A stretch of DNA of 64,000 nt from contig CAVOWQ010000031.1 of the NCBI GenBank assembly GCA_963700195.1, positions 1 to 64,000 of the forward strand, in the 5' to 3' direction. The stretch comes from AP-15 sp963700195 (lineage in GTDB: Bacteria > Pseudomonadota > Alphaproteobacteria > ATCC43930 > CGMCC-115725). Of the stretch, positions 28,478 through 37,234 are shown piece after piece. The notes below the pieces were generated by a model. The model made no database searches. It saw nothing but the letters and a program-made list of their open reading frames with translations, and was not told the DNA's origin. The position numbers and the translations under genes were made by a program. The number at the start of each line of letters is the position of its first letter. Positions within the stretch are counted from its first letter, which is position 1.

Positions 28478-29686
28478 TCACGCCGCTGCGGCGACGGCGC
28501 GCAGCTGGTGGAAGCCGTGTTCGAGGTCCTCGATCAGGTCCTGCGGGTCTTCGAGGCCGATGTGGAGGCGCAGGGTGGGACCTTCGGCCTCCCAACGCGT
28601 TGCGGTTCGGCCGCGGCTCGGGCTGGTCGGCAAAATCAGGCTCTCATAACCGCCCCAGCTCGATCCGATCCCGAACAGGTCGAGTGCGTCGATCATCGCG
28701 TATACCGCGGATTTCGACGCGGGCTTGAGGACGACGCCAAACAGCCCGCTCGCCCCGAGAAAATCGCGCTTCCACAATTCGTAGCCCGGGTCTTCCGGCA
28801 AAGCGGGGTAGAGCACGCGAGAAACCTCGGGCCGGGTCTGCAGCCAGCGTGCTACCGCAAGCGCATTCTTCTCGTGCCGCTCGAGCCGCACCGACAAAGT
28901 GCGCAGCCCGCGCAGTGCGAAATAGGCGTCGTCCGGACCCGCGCAATGGCCGAGATCGGCCGCCATCGTGCGCACCGGGAGGTACGTCTCCTCATTGGTG
29001 ATGACCGCCCCGAGGATCACGTCGGAATGGCCGACAATGTATTTGGTCGCCGCATGGATCGAGACATCCACGCCGTGCTCGAAGGAACGGAACAGGTAGG
29101 GCGAGGCCCAGGTATTGTCCATCAGCACCTTGGCGCCGGCTTCGTGTGCCGCCGCGGCGATCGCCGGCACGTCCTGGACCTCGAACGTCAATGATCCCGG
29201 CGATTCGAGATAGACAACCCGGGTGTTCGGGCGCATCAGCCGGGCAATGTCACCGCCGATCAAGGGGTCGTAATAGGTCGTTTCCACGCCGCAGCGGGTC
29301 AACACCCTCTCGCAGAAGTTTCGCGCCGGGCCGTAGCACGAATTGACCATCAAGACATGGTCGCCGCATTTGAGGCAGGCCTGCAGCGGCGCCGTAATGG
29401 CGGCGAGGCCCGATGACATCAGCATTGCGCGATAGCCGCCCTCGATGGCGGCCACCGCTTCTTCCAATGCGAAGGTGGTTGGGGTGCCCAACAGCCCGTA
29501 GCGGACGATGTCGAAGCGCACGCTCGGGTCTCGCTTGGCTTCCCACTCCGCCATATTCGCCGACAGGATCGTCGAGGCGTGATAAACTGGTGGATTGACG
29601 GCGCCGTTTTGTGCCTCCGGATGACGCCCGAGATGGGCGAGGAGCGTATCGTTGCGATAGTTTCGGCCGCTGTTGGCGCTTTTCAT
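28478..29686 (-). CDS. metC: trans-sulfuration PLP enzyme, cystathionine beta-lyase
   Basis: This 402-aa Cys/Met-metabolism PLP-dependent lyase cleaves cystathionine to homocysteine, pyruvate and ammonia. Key sites: SSGLAAIT (phosphate binding), YGPARNFCERVL, LESPGSLTFEVQDVP, DNTWASPY with the PLP-ring Asp, SIHAATKYIVGHSD with the Schiff-base Lys, and the C-terminal LRLHIGLED Arg. GIGSSWGGYESL is typical of cystathionine beta-lyase rather than gamma-synthase. The ATG at 29686 is used with GGAGTG upstream; the ORF opens 27 bp earlier. The frame is intact and stands alone. Confidence 0.92.
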   Translation of the reverse strand: MKSANSGRNYRNDTLLAHLGRHPEAQNGAVNPPVYHASTILSANMAEWEAKRDPSVRFDIVRYGLLGTPTTFALEEAVAAIEGGYRAMLMSSGLAAITAPLQACLKCGDHVLMVNSCYGPARNFCERVLTRCGVETTYYDPLIGGDIARLMRPNTRVVYLESPGSLTFEVQDVPAIAAAAHEAGAKVLMDNTWASPYLFRSFEHGVDVSIHAATKYIVGHSDVILGAVITNEETYLPVRTMAADLGHCAGPDDAYFALRGLRTLSVRLERHEKNALAVARWLQTRPEVSRVLYPALPEDPGYELWKRDFLGASGLFGVVLKPASKSAVYAMIDALDLFGIGSSWGGYESLILPTSPSRGRTATRWEAEGPTLRLHIGLEDPQDLIEDLEHGFHQLRAVAAAA

Positions 29687-29842
29687 AAAGGCTACACTCC
29701 GTCGTACGGGCACCGACTTCGAAACTACATCGATTTGGGCTTTACACGCAAAATGGCAGATTGGCGCGGAACTATGCCGGCGTGGAGGCGTTGCGCTTAC
29801 CTCGAATCTCGGGCGTCTGTCGCGAATAAAAGGAGAGGTACG

Positions 29843-30031
29843 CTGGTTAGACCGGGTATTCTGGCCGCTCTGATGGTCGCTCTGACGGCATGCTCGAGCT
29901 CGACTCCGCCCCCGCCCTCCGATCCCACGGCCTCCGCGGCGATCCTCAAGAAGGATTGCTCGGACCCTAAATGGCAGGAAGAGAACCTCGGTCTCTGGTA
30001 TTCGGTCTGCCGCCAGTCGCTGCGCTGGTGA
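29843..30031 (+). CDS. small lipoprotein, probable non-ATG start
   Basis: A lipoprotein of about 62 aa has the leader RPGILAALMVALTAC (lipobox LTAC) followed by a Pro-rich stretch and CSDPKWQEENLGLWYSVCRQ with two more Cys. A strong AGGAGAGG sits at 29831-29838, 5 nt before an in-frame CTG at 29843; the only ATG (29873) would leave no room for a signal peptide. Either CTG is used or the start codon is misread. The function is unknown. It is convergent with the secreted protein at 30047. Confidence 0.55.
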   Translation: MVRPGILAALMVALTACSSSTPPPPSDPTASAAILKKDCSDPKWQEENLGLWYSVCRQSLRW

Positions 30032-30046
30032 CCAGGATCGATTCGT

Positions 30047-30406
30047 TCAGAATTTCTTGAAGCAGTCCTTGCCGTTTGCCTGCAGGACCCGGCAATCGGT
30101 GATCGCCCAAGGTGCCTTTGGGTCCGGTGAGATCTGAATCGCAAAGCTTCTGCCGTCTTTACACTGCACACTCCAGTACGCGAGAGATTTCCATTTGGCC
30201 GTATCGACGACGCCCATTGCGAAGGCCGAGGTGCCGACACAACCGTGCCCAACAGTCTTTGCCAGAGCTTTTGCCTGGTCGGCTGGCGCCAGCGCAACGA
30301 GACGATCGTTCGCGACATTTCCCGATCCCGCCGCCTCCGCTGTCCCCGGGCCGATGGCGATTAGCGCCGTGAACAGCAACGCCCTGAGCCGCATCGTTTT
30401 TCTCAC
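30047..30406 (-). CDS. small secreted hypothetical protein
   Basis: This 119-aa exported protein has a signal peptide (LRALLFTALIAIGPGTAEA) and four cysteines in the mature part, including GHGCVGTSAF, SVQCKDGRSFAIQI and DCRVLQANGKDCFKKF, which suggests disulfides. The GTG start at 30406 overlaps the CocE stop (GTGA), indicating translational coupling. An internal ATG (30394) would also preserve the signal peptide. I know no assigned function for the family. Confidence 0.7.
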   Translation of the reverse strand: MRKTMRLRALLFTALIAIGPGTAEAAGSGNVANDRLVALAPADQAKALAKTVGHGCVGTSAFAMGVVDTAKWKSLAYWSVQCKDGRSFAIQISPDPKAPWAITDCRVLQANGKDCFKKF

Positions 30407-32208
30407 GCTACAGACGGAATGATCGGCAATATCAAATGCGACGGTCGCGCCGCATCGACAAAGACCCGGTTATGGGCGAGGCGCGGATGCTCCATTGCGC
30501 CTTCTGGCTCGCCCGAATTCGGGTTGATATCGAAATGCGGAAAGTTGCTGCTCGCGATGTCGAGACGCAGCCGATGGCCCCGGCTGAACAGATTGGCGGT
30601 CGGGAACAGCTCGATCGTGATCGCGTAGACCTCGCCCGCCACCATCGGCGTCGGCCGCTCCCAGCTGTCGCGGTAGCGGCAGCGCAGGATACCCTCGGTC
30701 AGGTTCATTGCAAAGCCATTCGGGTAATCTTCGTTTGGCGGATGCACATCGACCAGCTTTGCCGTGAAATCCGTATCGGGGCTGTCGGAGGCGATCCACA
30801 GCCGCACCGTAACAGGTCCGATGACCTCCAGGTCGCGGTCGAGCGGCGGCGTCGAGAAAACCAGCACATCGGCACGTTCGGCGAGTTTTCGCTGGTCGTA
30901 GGCGCCGCCGCGCATGACCGGCTCGCCCGAGCTGAGCGCGCCGCCGATTGTCGGCACCGGATTGCGCGGGTCGGAGGTGTAGTCGAGCGGTGGCGAACCC
31001 TCATGCGGCGTCTCGCGGCCAAGGCTGCAATCGGAATGCAGGTAGAATTCTCTCCACTGCGTCTGCGGCAACGGCCAATCGGCGGCCGTCCGCCACCTTC
31101 CGCCGTGATCGAGCCGTCCCGCGGTGTTGCGCCGTCCCGATCCCCCGCCCATCACAAAAATCCGTACCGCCGGTTCCGTGTCGACGCCGTTGGCGGCACC
31201 CTTGACCCACCGGTCGAACCAGCGTCGGCGCAGTGCGAAGAAATCGTGGGCGAGATTGCCGTCGACCGGAGCCGCCGGACCGAAGTCGACATCGCCGGCA
31301 TAGGTCAATGAGCGGTCGCCGTGGGTCCAAGGACCGAGGATCAGTTGAACCGGGGCGCGCTTCCGCCGCGACAGGCCGAGGTAGTTCTCCACCGCCGTCC
31401 GCGCATAGGGATCGTACCAGCCCGAGAGGTTGACGATCGGCACGTCGGCATAACGGTCGTAATAGCCTTCCGCATAGATGCCCGGCTGCTTCCAGAAATC
31501 GTCAAAGGTGCCGTGCGACCATTGCTCGAACAGGTAGTCCTCGTATTCCGGCGCCGCGCTGAGCGGCGAATCGCCCTTGCGCCACGGCATCCGCGCGAAC
31601 CACTCTTTGATGTCCTGCGCCTTGAGCGCCGCCTTGACGGCAGGGTCCCTGGCGTCGGCCAGCGCGTTGTTGAAGGCCCAGGTCGCCTGTTTCAGATCGA
31701 ACGCGCCGCCGTGGCGGATCCCGCTGCGATAGGCGTTGGAGAACCCGCCGCAATCGAGAAACTGCGCCGCCAGACCCGGCGGGTCGAGACAGCCGAGTGC
31801 GGCCTGGGTGTGGGCCGCGTAGGAGAGGCCGAAGGTGCCGACCCGGCCGTTGCACCAGCTCTGCCGCACCAGCCAGGCGAGCGTGTCGCAGCCATCCTCG
31901 GCCTCGCTCAGATACTTCGTAAAGCGACCCCCCGATTTGTACCGACCCCGGCAATCCTGATAGACGACGGCGTAGCCGTGGCGCACGAAGTAGGCTGCGA
32001 CCTCGGCGCGCGAGCGGGGCTGCGCGACGGCAGCCGTGCGCTCGGAGCGGCTCGGCGCAGATTTGTCGTATGGCGTCCGCTCCAGCAACACCGGAAACGG
32101 ACCGTCTCCGGCTGGACGATAGACATCCGTCGCCAGCCCGACGCCGTCCCGTGCCGTGACGACGAGATCCCGAGCGACGACCGTTTCGCCTGCTCCGGGC
32201 ATCTCCAT
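30403..32208 (-). CDS. CocE/NonD family hydrolase (X-Pro dipeptidyl-peptidase/ester hydrolase)
   Basis: This 601-aa serine hydrolase has an N-terminal alpha/beta domain and a C-terminal jelly roll. The oxyanion Tyr region is LLERTPYDKSA (about residue 40), DCRGRYKSGG follows, the nucleophile elbow is GTFGLSYAAHTQ (Ser near 135), and the Asp/His lie in NLSGWYDPYA and LGPWTHGD. The C-terminal domain includes VTVRLWIASDSPDTDF and RLDIASSNFPHFD. The start ATG at 32208 follows GGGGAAAG. No signal peptide is visible, so it is cytoplasmic. Relatives hydrolyse acyl esters or amides; the substrate is open. Confidence 0.9.
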   Translation of the reverse strand: MEMPGAGETVVARDLVVTARDGVGLATDVYRPAGDGPFPVLLERTPYDKSAPSRSERTAAVAQPRSRAEVAAYFVRHGYAVVYQDCRGRYKSGGRFTKYLSEAEDGCDTLAWLVRQSWCNGRVGTFGLSYAAHTQAALGCLDPPGLAAQFLDCGGFSNAYRSGIRHGGAFDLKQATWAFNNALADARDPAVKAALKAQDIKEWFARMPWRKGDSPLSAAPEYEDYLFEQWSHGTFDDFWKQPGIYAEGYYDRYADVPIVNLSGWYDPYARTAVENYLGLSRRKRAPVQLILGPWTHGDRSLTYAGDVDFGPAAPVDGNLAHDFFALRRRWFDRWVKGAANGVDTEPAVRIFVMGGGSGRRNTAGRLDHGGRWRTAADWPLPQTQWREFYLHSDCSLGRETPHEGSPPLDYTSDPRNPVPTIGGALSSGEPVMRGGAYDQRKLAERADVLVFSTPPLDRDLEVIGPVTVRLWIASDSPDTDFTAKLVDVHPPNEDYPNGFAMNLTEGILRCRYRDSWERPTPMVAGEVYAITIELFPTANLFSRGHRLRLDIASSNFPHFDINPNSGEPEGAMEHPRLAHNRVFVDAARPSHLILPIIPSVA

Positions 32209-32347
32209 GCGACTTTCCCCGCGCTTGCCGGCCGTCCGCATTATCTGCACGCGGCTGGGAGACGGTAAAGGGCGGCGGTCTTGCAGATCCTGCGGTGGGA
32301 CTTATATCGGTGCACATATTAACGATTTCAACTTGGAGACACGCTCG

Positions 32348-32770
32348 GTGGACGAATGGCAGTCAGCGGACGAGCGAAATAGTCGAGAAAAGATCAGCCG
32401 GGCGCGACAAGCAGCTGAAGACCTGTTCAAACGGGCGCGGCCCAATGCCGATGCCGAGACGACTGGACCGGCGCCAAATGGCGATGCGCCACACGAGCAG
32501 GAACCGCGGCGTCAACCACGTATTTTCACCGCCCCGCCGCGGCTCCCGCCGAGCCCAAGCGTGGAACCTCCAGTCGCAGCACAGCCAATACGGCAAAGGG
32601 CGGTTGCCAAACAGCCCACCCGCACCGTGCCTCCTTCGCAAATCGGCCGCGTCCGTACATTGGCGACTTACGGTATGACGCCGGTGCAAGTCGCCGACCT
32701 CTACGGGGTCACCGTCGCCGAGATCGACCGCATCCTCAGATCGCCGGTTTACGCCGGAAAAACGCGGTAA
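32348..32770 (+). CDS. hypothetical protein with C-terminal helix-turn-helix-like segment
   Basis: This protein of about 140 aa has a helical N-terminus (SREKISRARQAAEDLFKRAR), a long Pro/Arg-rich linker, and a C-terminal VRTLATYGMTPVQVADLYGV followed by VAEIDRILRSP. The last part resembles the recognition helix pair of a small HTH. GTG at 32348 is placed behind GGAGA; the frame extends upstream without signals. Its stop overlaps the start of the next gene (TAATG), so the two are translationally coupled. It may be a regulatory or DNA-bridging pair, which is inference. Confidence 0.55.
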   Translation: MDEWQSADERNSREKISRARQAAEDLFKRARPNADAETTGPAPNGDAPHEQEPRRQPRIFTAPPRLPPSPSVEPPVAAQPIRQRAVAKQPTRTVPPSQIGRVRTLATYGMTPVQVADLYGVTVAEIDRILRSPVYAGKTR

Positions 32771-33138
32771 TGCCATACTGCCGCTGCGGCAACGAATTTC
32801 CCGAGGCGAGAGCGCGGCTCGGTTTCGACTGCTGTCTCGAGTGCGGCACTGCAGAAGCCGCGGCAGAGACTGCGCGCCGCGCCCATATGATCGCTCCGAT
32901 CAGCCACAAATCGGGCTACACCTATTTGGGTCCGGATAGCGCGGCGCAGCGCCGGCGTCTGCTCGAGGGCTCGGCGAAGACCCCGCCAATGGAAACCGTC
33001 GCCCCGCCGATCGGCCGAGCCGCGCGGCCGAGACGGATAAGGCGCAAGCGGTACGAATTTGCCGGCTGGGAGTTCAAGCCCGACAAGCGCGGCGTGCGGC
33101 AGAAGCGGGCGATCCTTCGAGAAATCCCCGCCGACTGA
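32770..33138 (+). CDS. small cysteine-rich (zinc-ribbon-like) hypothetical protein
   Basis: This 122-aa protein has an N-terminal metal-binding pattern, MPYCRCGNEFPEARARLG, then CCLECG (C-x-C ... C-C-x-x-C), followed by AHMIAPISHKSGYTYLGP and a basic C-terminal half (RRIRRKRYEFAGWEFKPDKR). Similar small proteins occur in phages and plasmids, so it may be of mobile origin. Its ATG overlaps the stop of the preceding gene by one base. Confidence 0.6.
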   Translation: MPYCRCGNEFPEARARLGFDCCLECGTAEAAAETARRAHMIAPISHKSGYTYLGPDSAAQRRRLLEGSAKTPPMETVAPPIGRAARPRRIRRKRYEFAGWEFKPDKRGVRQKRAILREIPAD

Positions 33139-33168
33139 CGCAATCAAATTGCAACAGGAGGAATCGCT

Positions 33169-34095
33169 ATGTCCGGTGGTCGTGCCACGCGGATCGAGCA
33201 AATGGCTCCCGAGCTGGAAAGGATCATCGCCGCGTCGGAGCCGATCCGGCATCTGGCCGACGGGTTCGGCGGCACCTCGGGCCCGGCCGAAGGACCGGTG
33301 TGGTGGAAAGAAGGCCATTACCTGCTGTTCAGCGACATTCACAATGACAAGCGGATGAAATACGAGCCCGGCAAGGGCGTTACGGTTTTTCAGGAGCCGA
33401 CCAACCGGGCCAATGGACTGACCCGAGACCTGCAGGGCAGGCTCGTCGCCTGCGAGCACGATTCGCGGCGGGTCACCCGCCAGGAGCTCGACGGCAGCAC
33501 GACGGTGATCGCCAACAGCTTTCAGGGGCGGCGGCTCAATCGGCCCAATGACGTCGTCGTCAAGTCCGACGGCTGCATCTATTTCACCGACCCGTGGACC
33601 AGCCCGGCCGCGCCCGAGCAATGGGACCTGACCTTTTCCGGTGTCTACCGCGTCACCCCCGATCTCGGCAATATGAGCCTATTGATCGGCGATTTTGTAT
33701 TGCCCAACGGCCTCGCCTTCTCGCCCGATGAGAGGGTGCTCTACATCAACGACACGCGGCGCGGCCACATCCGTGCTTTCGAGCTGTTGCCCAACGGCAC
33801 GCTGGCGAAGCACACCGACCGGGTTTTCGCCGATTTGCGAGGGCCTGAGCCCGGCGTCCCCGACGGCATGAAGGTCGATGTCGAAGGCAATGTCTATTGC
33901 GGCGGCGCCGGCGGGATCTGGATCATCGACCCGCAAGGCAAGCAGCTCGGCCGCATCGTCCACGGCGCTCCCGCCACCACCAATATCGCCTTCGGCGGCG
34001 ACGACTGGAAAACCCTGTACTTCACCAGCCGCAACCATCTCGGCTCCGTCAATGTGAAGATTGCGGGTCTGCCCGTGCCGGCGCAGAAGAACTAG
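33169..34095 (+). CDS. SMP-30/gluconolactonase family hydrolase
   Basis: This 308-aa six-bladed beta-propeller lactonase probably opens a sugar or other lactone using a bound divalent metal. The metal ligands are expected at Glu in AEGPVWW (about residue 44), Asn in RLNRPNDVVV (about 126), Asn in VLPNGLAFSPDE and Asp in VPDGMKVDVEGNVY. AGGAGG sits 8 nt before ATG. The frame is complete. No sugar-acid pathway gene is adjacent, although the enolase-family dehydratase candidates lie 5 kb upstream. Confidence 0.92.
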   Translation: MSGGRATRIEQMAPELERIIAASEPIRHLADGFGGTSGPAEGPVWWKEGHYLLFSDIHNDKRMKYEPGKGVTVFQEPTNRANGLTRDLQGRLVACEHDSRRVTRQELDGSTTVIANSFQGRRLNRPNDVVVKSDGCIYFTDPWTSPAAPEQWDLTFSGVYRVTPDLGNMSLLIGDFVLPNGLAFSPDERVLYINDTRRGHIRAFELLPNGTLAKHTDRVFADLRGPEPGVPDGMKVDVEGNVYCGGAGGIWIIDPQGKQLGRIVHGAPATTNIAFGGDDWKTLYFTSRNHLGSVNVKIAGLPVPAQKN

Positions 34096-34142
34096 CGGCG
34101 GTTCGGTCGCGCGCCATCGATGTGAACTACCATCCGGTATGA

Positions 34143-34226
34143 TCGTCGCCCCCGCGAAAGCGGGGGTCCAGGGGGTAACTGCTCGAACGCTTGCATCCTG
34201 GATTCCCGCTTTCGCGGGAATGACGA
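34143..34226. repeat. palindromic repeat (CGTC.CCCCCGCGAAAGCGGGGGTCCAG type)
   Basis: CCCCCGCGAAAGCGGGGGTCC and CTGGATTCCCGCTTTCGCGG followed by GAATGACG form two nested hairpins around a 25-bp spacer. The same element family recurs at 41254-41336 and, partially, at 51838-51868. It is a well-known dispersed element of alpha/betaproteobacteria and lies between convergent genes, so it can serve as a terminator. Confidence 0.85.
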
Positions 34227-34258
34227 ATTATTTACTGTCCTTATTGCGGCGGTCGACG

Positions 34259-34571
34259 TCAGATCTTGACTTCGCTGATCTGAATGGTCGGTTGGATATC
34301 GGTGTAATTGGGGATGTCCGCCATGATGGCCTCCGCATGGGGGCCGAAGGCTGCTTGAAAGTCGGCCACCGAGTTCGAAATAGAGATGGCCCATCGCAAT
34401 AAAGGCCGGCCGTGATCCCGGCGTCGCGCCGGACACCCCTTGCTCGACGGCAACACCTTTGCACGCCTTCCCCAATTTTTCCTGAACCATCGGGATGTGG
34501 GAATTGCAGTAGTAGCTCATGTCGAACTTGCTGCCCTCATTATTTGGGTACAGCACGCTTACTTTAATCAT
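34259..34571 (-). CDS. EthD-family protein, one frame break
   Basis: This protein of about 104 aa has a dimeric ferredoxin-like alpha/beta barrel of the EthD family. MIKVSVLYPNNEGSKFDMSY, then HIPMVQEKLG, VEQGVSGATPGSRPAFIAMG, and after removing one base near 34380 NSVADFQAAFGPHAEAIMAD and IPNYTDIQPTIQISEVKI. EthD proteins accompany ether- or aromatic-degrading monooxygenases, but no such gene is adjacent. Its 5' flank lies directly against the first of two 104-bp repeats. Confidence 0.82.
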
Positions 34572-34584
34572 TTATTACCTCCAG

Positions 34585-34688
34585 TGATTGCGCGCGTCGC
34601 TCCATTTTGAGGGCGTCGATGGGAGCTGGCTGTTTTCGCTGATATTCCATCAAAATAACAGCGACGAGGTTCGCCTGGGCCGCGGAAT
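34585..34688. repeat. direct repeat, copy A (104 bp)
   Basis: This unit starts TGATTGCG, contains TCGATGGGAGCTGGCTGTTT, TCGCTGATATT..AAATAACAGCGACGA and CCTGGGCCGCGGAAT. It aligns along its whole length with copy B at 34762-34865, with about four-fifths of bases matching. Each copy has an internal inverted pair, TTCGCTG(T/A)TATT / AAATAACAGCG. Confidence 0.75.
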
Positions 34689-34761
34689 CCCTCAATTCTC
34701 GGGGGCCGTGTCGGCGAAATAACAGCGAACCCTTTCGCTGATCGGCGCTGTAAAAGCCCAC

Positions 34762-34865
34762 TGATTGCGTGTCGCCCCGCGTCGAGAGCGTTCGATGGGA
34801 GCTTGCTGTTTTCGCTGTTATTTGCAGCCAAATAACAGCGGCGAAGTTGACCTGGGCCACCGAAT
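34762..34865. repeat. direct repeat, copy B (104 bp)
   Basis: This is the second copy of the unit described at 34585-34688, same orientation, 177 bp downstream. It carries GATGGGAGCTTGCTGTTTTC, GCTGTTATTTGCAGCCAAAT, AACAGCGGCG and CCTGGGCCACCGAAT. The hairpin is more perfect here. A third partial hit (CGAAATAACAGCGAACCCTT) lies between the copies near 34715. No protein-coding gene is credible in this 365-bp gap. Confidence 0.75.
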
Positions 34866-34936
34866 GTATCCTTTCAAACCTCAACAGTACCATGCGATTA
34901 CGGCTAATTTCGGGTTGCGCCAATTTGCCAACGCGA

Positions 34937-35209
34937 TCAGTTCGCCATTGCACGCATGCCCGCCAATTCCGCTTCGCGGCGGCAGGCGTAGCGGCCAGCT
35001 CCCGCATGGCCATATGACGGGCTGGTATTGAGATAATACTCGCCGCTTTGAGGATCCACCCAGACGACGCTATCTTTTGGGCAATGTTCTTGCGCCTGTT
35101 GTTCGGTCCGAAAAGCCACCAGGACCTCAGGCGCCTGCGCGCAAGCCGCGAAGGCGAGCGGAAGGGCCGCCAGGAGCAGTCGCGAAGGGAGCCGAGGGAG
35201 CGTCGGCAA
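34937..35209 (-). CDS. small lipoprotein
   Basis: This 90-aa lipoprotein has a leader SRLLLAALPLAFAAC (lipobox AFAAC) followed by FRTEQQAQEHCPKDSVVWVD, QSGEYYLNTSPSYGHAG and YACRREAELAG. The C-P-K-D..VWV..YY pattern is common in small periplasmic proteins annotated only as hypothetical. TTG is the apparent start. It lies 15 bp downstream of the DUF3455 gene and is probably co-expressed. Confidence 0.65.
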   Translation of the reverse strand: MPTLPRLPSRLLLAALPLAFAACAQAPEVLVAFRTEQQAQEHCPKDSVVWVDPQSGEYYLNTSPSYGHAGAGRYACRREAELAGMRAMAN

Positions 35210-35224
35210 ACTCGACCCCCTTAC

Positions 35225-35773
35225 TCAACCCTTTGCTGCGCTGAAGAACTGATAGATCGCAGAGTAGCGCATGCGCACCTGTTCCGAGACATGGCTGGCG
35301 TCGCAGCTGGCCGTCGGCGCGACTCCGCCCTTAGTGTCCGTCCGGCGAATAAAGACAGCATCCGCGAGGATACCCTGCCCTTGATGGGATTTGGCGCGTA
35401 ACAGGAGCCACTGAACCGCACCTTTCTCCGGCGCATCGGCCTTCGCAATAACCTCGCCGACGACCGCGGATCCATCGGCCATCTTCCAGGCCGGACCGGC
35501 GAAGTGAGTGCCGATCTGGCGGCCTTGCTTGTCGAAGAGATTGGCCTCCGGCGCCTTGAAAGACCATTCGAAGAGATTTCCTTTAGCTTCGCAGGTATAG
35601 ATCTGAACACCGTCTGCCGCGACCTCAAGCAACAGCGTGGAGCCCTGAGGGGGTGCTACCGCAGTTTGGTCTGCATTGACCGCAAAGGCACCAATGCCGA
35701 CCAAAAGTCCCGCGACGATCGCAAAAGCCGTATTCTGCGGAACACCCCTGAACTGCTGCCTAAGCCTAAACAT
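35225..35773 (-). CDS. DUF3455 domain-containing exported protein
   Basis: This 182-aa protein has an N-terminal hydrophobic leader (TAFAIVAGLLVGIGAFAVNA) and the DUF3455 domain: GVQIYTCEAKGNLFEWSFKA, PEANLFDKQGRQIGTHFAGP, AWKMADGSAVVGEV, WLLLRAKSHQGQGILADAVF and a terminal C-x(n)-VRMRYSAIYQFF. The ATG at 35773 follows the dihydropyrimidinase stop with an 8-bp overlap. It is predicted to be periplasmic. The domain has no assigned biochemical role. Confidence 0.82.
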   Translation of the reverse strand: MFRLRQQFRGVPQNTAFAIVAGLLVGIGAFAVNADQTAVAPPQGSTLLLEVAADGVQIYTCEAKGNLFEWSFKAPEANLFDKQGRQIGTHFAGPAWKMADGSAVVGEVIAKADAPEKGAVQWLLLRAKSHQGQGILADAVFIRRTDTKGGVAPTASCDASHVSEQVRMRYSAIYQFFSAAKG

Positions 35774-37196
35774 TAGGCCTCGCTCTAATCTCGTCTGGTA
35801 TCTTGCGGGGTAGGAATTGGCCATCTTTGACGTCGCCCGCAAAGGCGCCTCCTTGGACGACGATCTTGCCGCGCAGCATCGTCAACGATGGCCAGGCGGC
35901 GAGGTCGCGCCCTTCCCAGGGGCTGTAATCGGCTTCGTGCAGTTCGGCGGCGCGCACGGTGTGGCGACGGCGCGGGTCGAGCAGCACGATGTCGGCGTCC
36001 GAGCCGACCGCCAGTGCGCCTTTGCGCGGGTAAAGGCCCATGATCTTGGCGGCGTTGGCCGAGACGAGGCCGACGAAATCGGACAACCCGTAGCCGCGCT
36101 TTTCGACGGTCTCGGTGTAGATCAAGGACAGGCGCGGCTCGACCCCGGCGTTGCCGCCGGTTGTGTCGTCGATCCGCCGTCCCTGCAATTTTATGCGCAA
36201 CGGGCAACAGATCTCGTCGGTGGCGACGGTCTGGATCGCGCCGTGATCGGTCGCTTTCCACAATGCCTGCTGGTCCTCACGGAATTTGAGCGAAGGATAG
36301 GTGTGGTAGATCTGGCCGTTTGGCCTTCTGTAGTCCTCGGCGGTGTACATCAGGTACTGGTGCAGGGTCTCGCCGTAGATCGGCACGCCCTTGGCGCGCG
36401 CCGCGGCGATCGCGCGGACCCCGGTCGCCGCCGAGGTGTGCATCATGTAGAGCGCCGATCCCTCGATATTGGCGGCCAGTCGGATGACCCGGTTGAACGA
36501 CAGGTCCTCGGACAGGGTGTTGTGCACCTCGGCCATGTTCTCGAAGCCGGTGCGGTCCTCGCGAAACAGCTTCTCGTACATGTGCATGACGATGTCGTTG
36601 TCCTCGGCGTGGATCGCGGCGATGCCGCCGGCTTGCGCCAAGACCTTCAACACTTCCCAGATGTCGCCGAAATCGACCATGCGGCCTTTGCGGCTCGGCG
36701 TGATGTCGGTCGTGAAGATCTTGACCGAGGGGTGCCCGGCCTCGACCGCTTCGACGAGCTGAGGCAGGATTTCGGGAGCGATTTTGCCCTGCACCATCGT
36801 GTGAAAGGCGTAGTCGCAATGGCAGGCGCCAGCCCATTCCTTCTGGCGCCGCTCAATCGCTTCCTGCACCCGGTCGCCGACTTCGACGAGCGCGAAGTCG
36901 ATCATCGTCGTGGTCCCGCCAAAGAGTGCGGCGCGGCTGACCACCGAAGCCGGGTCGGTCAGCTGGTGATCGGTCGTGCCCGGCACGACGATCGGCCAGC
37001 GGCAATGAACATGCGGGTCGATGCCGCCGGGAATGACGATCTGCCCCGCGGCGTCGACAACCCGCCCGGCGCCAAAGGCGGCAAGGCTGCCAGGCGCACC
37101 GATCGCTGCGATTTTTTCGCCGCTGACACCGATGTCGGCCGGTTGTGGACCCGAAGGAAGGACGGCGGTCCCGCCCGAGACGACGAGGTCGAGCAT
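35766..37196 (-). CDS. dihydropyrimidinase/D-hydantoinase family amidohydrolase
   Basis: This 476-aa cyclic amidohydrolase opens hydantoin, dihydropyrimidine or a related ring. Metal site: GGIDPHVHCRWP (His62, His64), Lys in HPSVKIFTTD (the carbamylated lysine position), His in GGIAAIHAEDND, His in ALYMMHTSAA, and Asp in VATDEICCP. The start ATG 37196 follows GGGAGG. It is the second gene of a minus-strand run headed by a CobW-type GTPase, which suggests metal delivery to this binuclear enzyme. The subfamily-specific DE-ICCP sequence differs from classic Dht, so the substrate may not be a pyrimidine. Confidence 0.88.
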   Translation of the reverse strand: MLDLVVSGGTAVLPSGPQPADIGVSGEKIAAIGAPGSLAAFGAGRVVDAAGQIVIPGGIDPHVHCRWPIVVPGTTDHQLTDPASVVSRAALFGGTTTMIDFALVEVGDRVQEAIERRQKEWAGACHCDYAFHTMVQGKIAPEILPQLVEAVEAGHPSVKIFTTDITPSRKGRMVDFGDIWEVLKVLAQAGGIAAIHAEDNDIVMHMYEKLFREDRTGFENMAEVHNTLSEDLSFNRVIRLAANIEGSALYMMHTSAATGVRAIAAARAKGVPIYGETLHQYLMYTAEDYRRPNGQIYHTYPSLKFREDQQALWKATDHGAIQTVATDEICCPLRIKLQGRRIDDTTGGNAGVEPRLSLIYTETVEKRGYGLSDFVGLVSANAAKIMGLYPRKGALAVGSDADIVLLDPRRRHTVRAAELHEADYSPWEGRDLAAWPSLTMLRGKIVVQGGAFAGDVKDGQFLPRKIPDEIRARPNV

Positions 37197-37234
37197 ATGA
37201 GCCTCCCTACGATGAAGATCTCCCACCCAGCCCT

